The notes under the pieces are model-generated. The model searched no databases, was not told the origin of the DNA, and was given only the letters and a program-made list of their open reading frames with translations. Shown piece by piece: positions 57,188-64,000 of a stretch of DNA of 64,000 bases. Numbering within the stretch: position 1 is the first letter of the stretch; each line of letters opens with the position of its first letter. The position numbers were made by a program, and so were the translations under genes. The stretch lies in assembly GCA_951812575.1 (NCBI GenBank), contig OX638322.1:3724501-3788500 (forward strand), in the 5' to 3' direction. The stretch comes from Candidatus Binatia bacterium (GTDB lineage: Bacteria; Desulfobacterota; Binatia; Bin18).

Positions 57188-58129
57188 TTAGCGCTGATGA
57201 TACAGCGGATGCCCGCGCACGCTGGTACGCACACGGCTGAAGTGGTCGCCTTCCAAATTGGCAAAATAGAGGTCCTGCAAGTCCGGACCGCCGAACGCGC
57301 AGTTAGTGGGGAAATTCAGCTTTTGCCCGTCGGGGTCGTCAATCAACATGCTCCACTGCCCATTGGTATCCACTTTGATGATCTGATGGGCCGGAGCCAT
57401 GTTGACGCCCTGATGGGCAATACCCTGGAGCGCATGGGAGCCACCGATCTTGGCCGGCAGGGTGACGTAGAGATTGCCGTCCACGTCAAAGGCCATCCCG
57501 TCGGGCAGGGCGGGAAAGTCTTTGGAGTATATTTCGGGTGGGCCAAAAGTCCCGTCTTTCCTGATTTGAATGCGCAGACAGTCGTCCCGGGTGCTTTCCA
57601 GCACGTAGACCGCGTCTTCGTTCGGCGCGATGGCGGTGCCGTTGGCAAGGTAAATACCGGTGGCAACGACATCGCCTTGGCCGTCCGGCCGGATACGGAC
57701 CAGCGCGCCGTTCGGGGCCGGCTGGGCCAGCTCGTCCAGCGCCTTTTCCAGCGTCGGCGCGCTCGAAGAATTGGAGATATACAAATTTCCCTCGGCGTCA
57801 TAGCTGGCGAAATTCGGCATGGTGAGCTTTACATCGCCCACTTGGTCGGCAATAAGCGAGACTTGGCCGCCCTGGGAAACGCGCAGCACGGCCTGCTTGG
57901 CCAGGTCGCAGTAGACAATATTGCCCTGGCGATCCATGGTCACCCCGTTGGGCATCGACCCCTCCGGTAAATGGGCCATTTCGCTGACTGTCCCGTCCGG
58001 GGTCACTCGGTACACAATGCCGTTGCGACCCGCGCCGTAGGCCGCGCCATCTTTGTCAATGACCACGCCTTCTGCCTGTAGAACGCCTTGTCCAAAAATC
58101 TCTACCTGGTCCAGAGAAAATGTCGCCAC
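57188..58129 (-). CDS. SMP-30/gluconolactonase/LRE family protein
   Basis: A 313-residue six-bladed beta-propeller of the SMP-30 family, which hydrolyses sugar lactones or organophosphate-like esters with a Ca2+ or Zn2+ ion. The blades carry repeated DxxGNxxxxD patterns (VTMDRQGNIVYCDLAKQ, AFDVDGNLYVTLPAK) and the late NFPTNCAFGGPDLQDLYFAN strand typical of the family. Start at 58129 begins MATFSLDQVEIF. It is followed by an NTF2-like gene on the same strand, and both are bracketed by the family C palindromes. Confidence 0.88.
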   Translation of the reverse strand: MATFSLDQVEIFGQGVLQAEGVVIDKDGAAYGAGRNGIVYRVTPDGTVSEMAHLPEGSMPNGVTMDRQGNIVYCDLAKQAVLRVSQGGQVSLIADQVGDVKLTMPNFASYDAEGNLYISNSSSAPTLEKALDELAQPAPNGALVRIRPDGQGDVVATGIYLANGTAIAPNEDAVYVLESTRDDCLRIQIRKDGTFGPPEIYSKDFPALPDGMAFDVDGNLYVTLPAKIGGSHALQGIAHQGVNMAPAHQIIKVDTNGQWSMLIDDPDGQKLNFPTNCAFGGPDLQDLYFANLEGDHFSRVRTSVRGHPLYHQR

Positions 58130-58162
58130 AGGTACCCTCCTTTTGCTGTCCTAATGAGGCCC

Positions 58163-58576
58163 TTACGGCGTCAGGCGGACCCGTTCCCCGTCCATTTCAA
58201 GCGTGGTCTTGGAATAGGTGAGTTTTTGAATGATCTTGCCGTCTTTGAAGTGCAGGATATCGAGGCCGCGCCGGGCTTCGTGTTTGTTCTCCTGGCCCTT
58301 CTCAAAAGAGGGTGAGTCGAGTTGCCAGCGGTAGAGCATTTTTTGTTCGATTTCGTCGATGAAGGTCTCTTCGTCCGTAAACTTGAAGCCGCCATGATTG
58401 GCAAACCAGGGCGTCCAGGCCTGACGCAGATTCTCCTTGCCCCTGACCCAGCCACCGGTCCAGTTCTCGAAATAGATCTCGTCGTGAAATAAATCCATCA
58501 CGCCGTCGAGGTCGTGCTCGTTCCAGGCAACTCCCCATTGGGCGAACGCGTTAGACATTTCGTCTCGTGTCAGCAT
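58163..58576 (-). CDS. NTF2-fold (SnoaL-like) protein
   Basis: A 137-residue small alpha+beta protein. NAFAQWGVAWNEHDLDGVMDLFHDEIYFENWTGG is the NTF2/SnoaL helical opening, and the C-terminal strands include ARRGLDILHFKDGKIIQKLTYS. RBS AAAGGAGGAGAAG (complement) precedes the ATG at 58576. It probably acts with the SMP-30 gene, 33 bp downstream of it on the same strand. Possible roles: ester or lactone isomerase, dehydratase, or ligand carrier. Confidence 0.83.
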   Translation of the reverse strand: MLTRDEMSNAFAQWGVAWNEHDLDGVMDLFHDEIYFENWTGGWVRGKENLRQAWTPWFANHGGFKFTDEETFIDEIEQKMLYRWQLDSPSFEKGQENKHEARRGLDILHFKDGKIIQKLTYSKTTLEMDGERVRLTP

Positions 58577-58599
58577 GGTCTTCTCCTCCTTTTGTGAGG

Positions 58600-58626
58600 G
58601 TAGGGCAATTCATGAATTGCCCCTAC
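58600..58626. repeat. 27-bp palindrome (family C)
   Basis: GTAGGGCAATTCA joined to TGAATTGCCCCTAC: same as the copy at 57156 but with one G lost. It lies on the other side of the SMP-30/NTF2 pair. Confidence 0.75.
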
Positions 58627-58629
58627 GGG

Positions 58630-59465
58630 TTACGATACGTCTTGGACTTGCTTGGCAAATGAGCGGACCTCCTGAGCGATACTATCCGGGTCGCGGCTGA
58701 GCGGAACGGTGTATAAGACCTTCACCCCCAGGTCGCGATAGGTTTTGATATCGTCCGGCGTGGTCCGGGTCGGGTCGGTCATGGCCGTCAGTTCGAGGTC
58801 GTCATAATTCCGTCCGGCCTCGTCCATGAGCCGTTTCAGTTGCTCCAGCATGGGCCGAATCTGGTTAAAGGTCAGCAGGGCAATATGCCAGCCGTCGCCA
58901 AACCGGGCCACCCGTTTCAGGGCGTACACCGACTCCCCTCCAACCCAGATGGGCGGGTGGGGCTTCTGGAGGGGACGCGGGAGTACGTTGACGTCTTCTT
59001 CCAGCTTGACGAACTCACCCGCATAGCGCGGGCTGTCTTCGGTCCACAGCGCCTTCATCATCTCGATATATTCCCGCGTGCGTTTGCCGCGGCGCTGAAA
59101 GGGAACGCCCAGCAGATTGAACTCTTCTTCGAGCCAGCCGACTCCGGTGCCGAGAATGAAGCGCCCGCCGGACAGGACGTCGATGGTTGCGACCCGCCGC
59201 GCCACATCTTTTCGGTAATCCCCGCGACAAAGGCAATGGTGTCGAACGGGTCCAGCCATTCCATGCTGGTGTAAATATCGTAGTTGGGTTTTCCGTCGTT
59301 ATACTCCTCATACGGCCACGGCGAGGCAATGGTTTTGGGCAGGACAATGTGGTCGCCGATCAGGAGCGAGTCGCAGCCTTCCTCCTCGGCAATACGGGCA
59401 ACGTCCATGAGGACCTTGCGGTCACACACCGAGGCGCCGCCGGCCAAGTGCAAGCCGTATTTCAT
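58630..59465 (-). pseudogene. LLM-class oxidoreductase broken by a deletion and frameshift
   Basis: The 5' part (from 59465) starts MKYGLHLAGGASVCDRKVLMDVARIAEEEGCDSLLIGDHIVLP and runs to FDTIAFVAGITEK, after which the frame turns to nonsense. The 3' part, in another frame, picks up VARRVATIDVLSGGRFILGTGVGWLEEEFNLLGVP and ends normally. About 17 codons that normally lie between these blocks (a strand around ...LPYRHP..) are missing. The break is near 59195-59212. Both pieces are highly family-like, so the loss is recent, or an assembly error. Confidence 0.87.
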
Positions 59466-59662
59466 GAATCCCCTCCTTTAGGCACCAATAGAGAATAAAA
59501 CTGCCCACGTCGTAGCGAAAAGATCGGTCTCACGCAAGGGAGAATGCCTGGAGATAACCGCGTACTTGCCCCTCCTACACCTTCCCAAGAGTCGTCTTGC
59601 TTGACAGTCTGGGGAAGTTACTTCACAGTGATTTTATTGTGGACGAGCAGAGCAATACGATA

Positions 59663-60391
59663 GTGAGAGCTGTAAGAACAGCCCCGCACCGACGGAGCCC
59701 GTGGCCCTGGAGCTGTGGCCTGCTTCTCGCGGCTTGCTGTGCTTTTCTGCTTTCGGCTTGCTCCTCCTCCAGTCCGCTTGACCGGCTGAAGTCCCAGCTT
59801 GCCTCTGCACCGGAATACGCCATTATCCTTGACGATATGCGCGAAGAGGGAACGTTTTTCTCTTCGTATTTTCATCAGTATCAGGTTGTCCAAGGAGAAA
59901 ACTCCTGGACGACAGACTGGCTGCAGGTCCCGGAATCCGTTTATCGTGCCAATGAGAACTTCCTCGGCATGACGCTCGCCTCCAAAACGCCTGACGGCGA
60001 GAACAATGTCCCCCATCCGCCCGGCTATGACTACGTTGGCAATCCGCGCTACGGCTCGTGGCAGACGAATAGCAGTGGCATGTCGTTCTGGGCGTTTTAC
60101 GGCCAGTACGCGCTCATGCGCGACCTGCTCGGACTCGGCCGGGGATCCATCTTTCGGAATGACTACGATTCCTATCAACGCTCACGCTCGCAGCAACGAC
60201 CATACTATGGCCGGACGGGAAAAGAATACGGGACGCGGGGCACGGTTACGCAGCAGAAGAAACCGTCTTTTTTCGCCCGCCGCCGTGCCAGGGATGTCGC
60301 GCAGCGACAACGCTTCCAACAGAAATTCAATAATCGCTTGGGACGGAGCAGCGTCCCGGTGCGCTCGCGCGGCTTTGGCTTTGGCAAATAG
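59663..60391 (+). CDS. Putative lipoprotein, first gene of the DUF350/aminopropyltransferase cluster
   Basis: About 242 residues from the GTG at 59663 (an earlier GTG at 59639 is possible). RRSPWPWSCGLLLAACCAFLLSAC is a lipoprotein signal with lipobox LSAC. The mature part has FFSSYFHQYQVVQGENSWTTDWLQVPESVYRAN and an aromatic stretch (YDYVGNPRYGSW), then a basic, Arg/Gln-rich tail (FARRRARDVAQRQRFQQKFNNRLGRSS). I cannot name a family. Neighbours are DUF350 and membrane aminopropyltransferase genes, a cluster layout I recall from other bacteria. Confidence 0.7.
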   Translation: MRAVRTAPHRRSPWPWSCGLLLAACCAFLLSACSSSSPLDRLKSQLASAPEYAIILDDMREEGTFFSSYFHQYQVVQGENSWTTDWLQVPESVYRANENFLGMTLASKTPDGENNVPHPPGYDYVGNPRYGSWQTNSSGMSFWAFYGQYALMRDLLGLGRGSIFRNDYDSYQRSRSQQRPYYGRTGKEYGTRGTVTQQKKPSFFARRRARDVAQRQRFQQKFNNRLGRSSVPVRSRGFGFGK

Positions 60392-60400
60392 AGGTAGGGC

Positions 60401-61246
60401 ATGACCCTCGACACCGTGATTCTGGCCAGCATCTATCTCCTGTCTGCGTATGTCCTGTTCTGGCTGGGGAAGCGCGTATTTGACTTTTTGCACCGCGATT
60501 TTCGCGTCCGCGAGGAATTGGTTGAGCGGAAGAACTCGGCCCTGGCGCTGGCCCTGGTGGGTTATTATCTCGGCGTCGTGTTTGCCATTGGCGGAGCCAT
60601 TGTGGGTCCGTCGAGCGGCCTGGTCGATGATGTGCTGGATCTGTTTCTGTACGGTATCCTGGCCATCATCCTGCTGAATATCTCAACTCTGGTCAGCGAC
60701 CGCTTGATTCTCTTCCAGTTCAGCAACACCAAGGAGATCATTCAAGATCAAAACGCGGGAACAGGCATCACCGCTGGGGGTGTATACGCGGCAACCGGTC
60801 TGATTCTGTTTGGCGCCATTTCCGGTGAGGGCGGCACGGTCTGGACGGCCATCGGCTTTTGGGGGCTGGGCCAACTGGCCCTGATTCTGACCGGACTCGT
60901 GTACGAGTGGATCACGCCCTACAGCATTCATGACGAGATCGAAAAGGATAATGTTGCCGTTGGGGTCAGCTTTGCCGGCGCGCTGCTGAGTATGGGCAAT
61001 ATTCTGCGCTATGCGGTGAGTGGCGATTTTTACGCCTGGCAGGACAATCTGATGACCTTCTGCTCCCTGGCCGTGGTCGGCCTGGTGGCGCTGCCGATTA
61101 TCCGCTGGGCTACGGACAAAGTGCTCTTACCGGGAACGACCATTACGGCCGAGCTGGTTGAGCATGAACAGCCGAATCTCGGGGCTGCCTATATCGAGAT
61201 GTTCTCCTATATTGGTGCGTCTTTCCTCATCACTTGGTGTCTCTAG
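60401..61246 (+). CDS. DUF350-family membrane protein (tandem duplicate)
   Basis: A 281-residue membrane protein of about eight hydrophobic segments. It reads as two DUF350 units: ERKNSALALALVGYYLGVVFAIGGA in the first and EKDNVAVGVSFAGALLSMGNILRYAVSG in the second. It is joined to the next gene, which starts before its stop. DUF350 proteins occur with membrane-bound aminopropyltransferase genes; they may form a transporter or scaffold. Function not known. Confidence 0.85.
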   Translation: MTLDTVILASIYLLSAYVLFWLGKRVFDFLHRDFRVREELVERKNSALALALVGYYLGVVFAIGGAIVGPSSGLVDDVLDLFLYGILAIILLNISTLVSDRLILFQFSNTKEIIQDQNAGTGITAGGVYAATGLILFGAISGEGGTVWTAIGFWGLGQLALILTGLVYEWITPYSIHDEIEKDNVAVGVSFAGALLSMGNILRYAVSGDFYAWQDNLMTFCSLAVVGLVALPIIRWATDKVLLPGTTITAELVEHEQPNLGAAYIEMFSYIGASFLITWCL

Positions 61247-62768
61247 TCTGCTGAAGCTGTGCCTGTTTGCCACAGGCTGTGCCGGCATCGTCGCCGAGTT
61301 TGTGCTGTGCACGCTTGCGACTTATTTCCTTGGCAACGCGGTGTTGCAGTGGACGCTGATGATGTCCTTCATGCTGTTTGCCATGGGCCTGGGCAGTCAT
61401 CTGAGTCGCTATTGCAGCGCACATCTGTTGGACACCTTTACCGTTCTTGAGTTCGCGTTGTCCCTGCTGTGTGCCAGCGCTGCGGCCGCCGCCTACGTGC
61501 TGTCTCCTTTTCTTACTAATGTGGGGGTGGTGATTTATCCCCTCGGCATTGCCATTGGCTTGTTGATCGGTATGGAGATTCCGCTCATTGCTCGGGTCAA
61601 TGCCGCCTATGAAGAACTCCGGGTCAACATCTCTTCTGTGATGGAGAAAGATTATTACGGTGCGCTTATCGGGGGGCTGTTCTTTGCCTTTGTGGCCCTG
61701 CCGTATTTCGGCCTGACCTATACCCCGATAGCGCTGGGCGCGGTGAACTTCGGGGTTGCCTCGCTCCTGTTGTTTCGCTTTCGGTCTCTGCTGAGCGCAC
61801 CGCGACTGCTGAGCGGCCTCTGGGCTGGGGCCGGCGCAGGACTTATCGGACTGTTTGTTCTGGCGGAACCCATTCTCCTGTTTGGCGAGCAGGCTCTGTA
61901 TAAAGATACGGTTATCCTGGTCAGGCAAACGCCCTATCAGCGGCTGGTCATGACACGCTGGCGGAATGACTACTGGCTCTATATCAACGGCAACCAGCAG
62001 TTCAGCAGCTACGATGAAGAGCGCTACCACGAACCGCTCGTCCATCCGGCTCTGGCTCTGACCGGTCATCGTGAAGAGGTGCTCATTCTCGGCGGTGGCG
62101 ACGGATTGGCCTTACGGGAGGTGCTCAAATACTCCCAGGTCAAAGCCGTGACCCTGGTCGATCTCGACCCGGAGATGACAGCCCTGGCCGCCACCCATCC
62201 GGTCTTCCTGCAACTCAACGCACAGGCATTCGCCGACCCTCGGGTGTCGGTTGTCAATGCCGATGCCTTTGCCTTTCTCCAGGACTCGCCGCATTTATTC
62301 GACGTAATCATTATTGATTTGCCCGACCCCAATTCCGCGGAACTCGCCCGGCTGTATTCGCTCAACTTCTACCGCCTATGCAAGAAGCATCTCAAAAGGG
62401 GCGGTACCCTGGTCACGCAGGCGACCAGCCCGTTTTTCAGCCGTCAGGCTTTTGTGTGTATTCAGAAAACGATGGCTGAAGCCGGCTTCAGCGTCCTGCC
62501 CTACCACAACCATGTCCCGACGCTGGGCGAGTGGGGGTTTGTGCTGGGGGTGGATGCCGCTCTGTTAGAACCTGCTGCGCTGAAAGAAACTGTCCAACGC
62601 CTGTCTTTCCAAGAGATTGAGACGCGCTTTCTCAACCAGGAGGCGATGATTGCCATGGTGCATTTTGGGAAGGGTGTTTTTCGGGACACCGACGAGATTG
62701 AGGTGAACCGGGAGAGCCGACCCGTTTTACCGTCGTATTACCGGCAGGGCAGGTGGGAGGTGTATTAG
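61215..62768 (+). CDS. Membrane-bound spermidine synthase-like (aminopropyltransferase) protein
   Basis: About 517 residues. The first 220 residues have roughly seven hydrophobic segments (CAGIVAEFVLCTLATYFLG through GLIGLFVLAEPILLF). The C-terminal half is a spermidine synthase-type domain: YQRLVMTRW, VLILGGGDGLALREVLKYS (decarboxylated-SAM-binding loop), VTLVDLDPEMTALAA and VINADAFAFLQDSPHLFDVIIIDLPDPN. The start is uncertain (GTG at 61215 or 61239, or ATG at 61164). It overlaps DUF350. Such membrane proteins may not make spermidine; a modified-lipid or wall role has been proposed in other bacteria, unproven here. Confidence 0.85.
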   Translation: MRLSSSLGVSSLLKLCLFATGCAGIVAEFVLCTLATYFLGNAVLQWTLMMSFMLFAMGLGSHLSRYCSAHLLDTFTVLEFALSLLCASAAAAAYVLSPFLTNVGVVIYPLGIAIGLLIGMEIPLIARVNAAYEELRVNISSVMEKDYYGALIGGLFFAFVALPYFGLTYTPIALGAVNFGVASLLLFRFRSLLSAPRLLSGLWAGAGAGLIGLFVLAEPILLFGEQALYKDTVILVRQTPYQRLVMTRWRNDYWLYINGNQQFSSYDEERYHEPLVHPALALTGHREEVLILGGGDGLALREVLKYSQVKAVTLVDLDPEMTALAATHPVFLQLNAQAFADPRVSVVNADAFAFLQDSPHLFDVIIIDLPDPNSAELARLYSLNFYRLCKKHLKRGGTLVTQATSPFFSRQAFVCIQKTMAEAGFSVLPYHNHVPTLGEWGFVLGVDAALLEPAALKETVQRLSFQEIETRFLNQEAMIAMVHFGKGVFRDTDEIEVNRESRPVLPSYYRQGRWEVY

Positions 62769-62818
62769 GGTAACCCGGTACGAGTCTTGGGCCTTCGAAT
62801 TGATGCAGTACCGAAAAT

Positions 62819-62872
62819 TTGACAGACTCATCAAGCCGTGAAAGCATGAAAAAAACAGATGATTTCATGCTT
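62819..62872 (+). promoter_or_regulatory. Candidate control region of the second toxin-antitoxin pair
   Basis: TTGACA (62819-62824) with a weak -10 (AAGCAT, 62842-62847, 17-bp spacer). A 10-bp inverted repeat, AAGCATGAAA (62842-62851) and TTTCATGCTT (62863-62872), lies between it and the antitoxin ATG (62887). The repeat could be an operator or a terminator for the upstream gene. Confidence 0.4.
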
Positions 62873-62886
62873 CAAAGAGGGAAACT

Positions 62887-63177
62887 ATGGTTCATACGAC
62901 AGACATCCATTCGATCACGGATTTTCAACGGAACGTAAAGTCTCATCTCAAACACTTGAAGGAGACGGGAAGGCCGGAGGTCCTTACGGTGAATGGGAAA
63001 GCGGCCCTGATCGTACAAGATGCAGCCTCATATCAACGCCTGCTCGACCTTGTGGAGCGAGCAGAAGCAGTGGATGGAATTCAGCGCGGGCTCGATGACA
63101 TAAAACACGGACGGACACGACCAATAAGGGCGGTCGTGGCGGAGCTCGGGCAGCAATATGAAAAAATACCACGTTGA
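62887..63177 (+). CDS. Phd/YefM-family antitoxin
   Basis: A 96-residue antitoxin. ITDFQRNVKSHLKHLKETGRPEVLTVNGKAALIVQDAASYQRLLDLVERAE is a full Phd/YefM DNA-binding domain. The tail after GLDDIKHGRTRP is charged and would bind the toxin. RBS AAAGAGGGAAACT. The toxin gene begins 20 bp before this stop, in another frame. The pair forms a type II toxin-antitoxin operon of the YefM/ParE or RelE kind. Confidence 0.88.
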   Translation: MVHTTDIHSITDFQRNVKSHLKHLKETGRPEVLTVNGKAALIVQDAASYQRLLDLVERAEAVDGIQRGLDDIKHGRTRPIRAVVAELGQQYEKIPR

Positions 63178-63469
63178 GATTACGGCTGTGGCCGCGGCGG
63201 AGCTACGAGAAGCCTATCTGTGGATACAAGAGGATTCACCAGAGCGAGCAGTCCGCTGGCGAGAAGGATTGCATAAACAGACTGAGCGATTAGAGACCTT
63301 GCCGGAGCGGTGTCCATTTGCTCCAGAGAATGACTTCTTTGCCGAGGAGATTCGACAGTTACTCTACGGTCGGCGTAGCGGGAGATATCGGATTTTGTTT
63401 ACGATTGAGAAAGACACCGTATATATCCTGCATATCCGGCAGGGGGCTCGGCGGGTGCTTCAGGCGTAA
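63158..63469 (+). CDS. RelE/ParE-superfamily toxin
   Basis: A 103-residue basic protein. VEITAVAAAELREAYLWIQEDSPERAVRWREGLHKQTERL (helical hairpin) is followed by LPERCPFAPEN and the C-terminal strands YGRRSGRYRILFTIEKDTVYILHIRQGARRV. This is the ParE/RelE pattern; RelE-like toxins cut mRNA on the ribosome and ParE-like toxins poison gyrase, and the sequence alone does not decide. It overlaps the antitoxin gene by 20 bp. Confidence 0.88.
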   Translation: MKKYHVEITAVAAAELREAYLWIQEDSPERAVRWREGLHKQTERLETLPERCPFAPENDFFAEEIRQLLYGRRSGRYRILFTIEKDTVYILHIRQGARRVLQA

Positions 63470-63526
63470 GCGAAACGTCCTCGGACGGAAGGGCTCTCGG
63501 CCTTTGCAACGCCACAAAGGTTCGTA

Positions 63527-63946
63527 TCAGCTTGAAGAGCAAGGAGCGGGGATGGGTGAATCTCCGCTCCATTCGCAGACAACGCTCCCACCACAACAGT
63601 CGAATATTCTTCCCATCGGAATTCCGAACAGCGTATATACTTGAAGAACGACTCTGTAGCCTTGAACAAGACGATAGTAGGGAGCTATCGTTCTGCATTC
63701 CGGGTCCCTCAATCTCATATCCGGCTCCTGAAGGCATGTGAGCAATTTTTGCGACGAGATTAAAAACGACCTATCTGGAACAAGACCGGAGTCCGTTATG
63801 CGTTTGCATCCCGGCACTAACGTGACCTCGGTGACCCGTATCTTTCGCGTCAGGCTATACGCGATGGGATTATCCAGGCAATTCGTATTAACCATATCAA
63901 GTGCCTCTTGAGCCGCAGAGCGCTCCTCTCTCGTGAGCCCGTCCAT
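63527..63946 (-). CDS. Uncharacterised protein, weakly supported
   Basis: About 139 residues from the ATG at 63946 (a TTG lies 12 nt upstream). MDGLTREERSAAQEALDMVNTNCLDNPIAYSLTRKIRVTEVTLVPGCKR, then a Cys-rich tail (RIFDCCGGSVVCEW). No known family and poor RBS. It stops 57 bp from the toxin gene and may be chance coding; the rest of this end of the window holds no other gene I can support. Confidence 0.35.
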   Translation of the reverse strand: MDGLTREERSAAQEALDMVNTNCLDNPIAYSLTRKIRVTEVTLVPGCKRITDSGLVPDRSFLISSQKLLTCLQEPDMRLRDPECRTIAPYYRLVQGYRVVLQVYTLFGIPMGRIFDCCGGSVVCEWSGDSPIPAPCSSS

Positions 63947-64000
63947 CCCATCACCCAAGACTAGCTCCGTAATTACAAAATCTACTACTATGAGGACTAT

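Noticed and set aside
1..64000. tRNA, rRNA or CRISPR array
   Set aside because: No cloverleaf-like or rRNA-like sequence and no regularly spaced short repeats with unique spacers were seen on either strand; a dedicated tRNA search could still find one.

Overview
The window comes from a bacterial chromosome. The DNA is fairly GC-rich and densely coding, with many ATGA start/stop overlaps and Shine-Dalgarno sites. There is no rRNA, tRNA, phage or CRISPR array that I can see. The gene mix is typical of large-genome, uncultured, aerobic soil or marine heterotrophs: five luciferase-like (LLM) flavin oxidoreductases, two type III CoA-transferases, D-aminoacylase-like amidohydrolases, three hydantoinase/oxoprolinase sets, SDRs, VOC proteins and GST-like proteins. 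Tectomicrobia/Entotheonella or Binatota-like lineages would fit, but that placement is inference; nothing here is a phylogenetic marker.

Layout. 1-4.4 kb: the 3' part of an amidohydrolase, a Phd/VapC toxin-antitoxin pair, and an L-carbamoylase/hydantoin racemase operon. 4.4-7.9 kb: a 288-bp MITE, then a GC-richer pair (LLM oxidoreductase and NCS2 nucleobase permease) that may be imported. 8-12.8 kb: a hyuB/hyuA operon divergent from a TetR regulator. 13-19.7 kb: a CoA-transferase pair, an intact D-aminoacylase-like enzyme, a VOC protein, a methyltransferase and RidA. 19.7-28.2 kb: hyuA-(DUF6883-DUF4926)-hyuB-hyuB-hyuA. 28.3-32.8 kb: an oxidoreductase-SelD fusion, DUF420, GST-like and NUDIX genes. 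33-36 kb: a secreted spondin-domain protein and a frameshifted solute-binding protein. 36-47 kb: a probable catabolic cluster with two LLM enzymes, two alpha/beta hydrolases, MFS, VOC, an unknown protein, two SDRs, a desaturase and an acyl-CoA dehydrogenase. 47-59.5 kb: DAHP synthase, GFA, enoyl-CoA hydratase, MOSC, LLM, a D-arginine-dehydrogenase-like enzyme with a Tat-exported amide-type binding protein, a second GST-like gene, an SMP-30/NTF2 pair and a broken LLM gene. 59.6-64 kb: lipoprotein, DUF350 and membrane aminopropyltransferase genes, then a second toxin-antitoxin pair.

Functionally, much of the window could serve breakdown of cyclic amides and D-amino acid derivatives. Hydantoinase/oxoprolinase enzymes, a carbamoylase, a racemase, D-acylases and a D-amino-acid dehydrogenase would release amino acids or keto acids. 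RidA would clear imines, and CoA-transferases, an acyl-CoA dehydrogenase and an enoyl-CoA hydratase could carry acids onward. The substrates are not readable from the sequence.

The intergenic spaces hold several short repeat families. Two are MITEs with related ends and exact 8-bp target duplications. Others are GC-rich hairpins, plus self-complementary 28-bp palindromes that bracket a two-gene unit. Two genes (a periplasmic binding protein and an LLM oxidoreductase) are disrupted by frameshifts.
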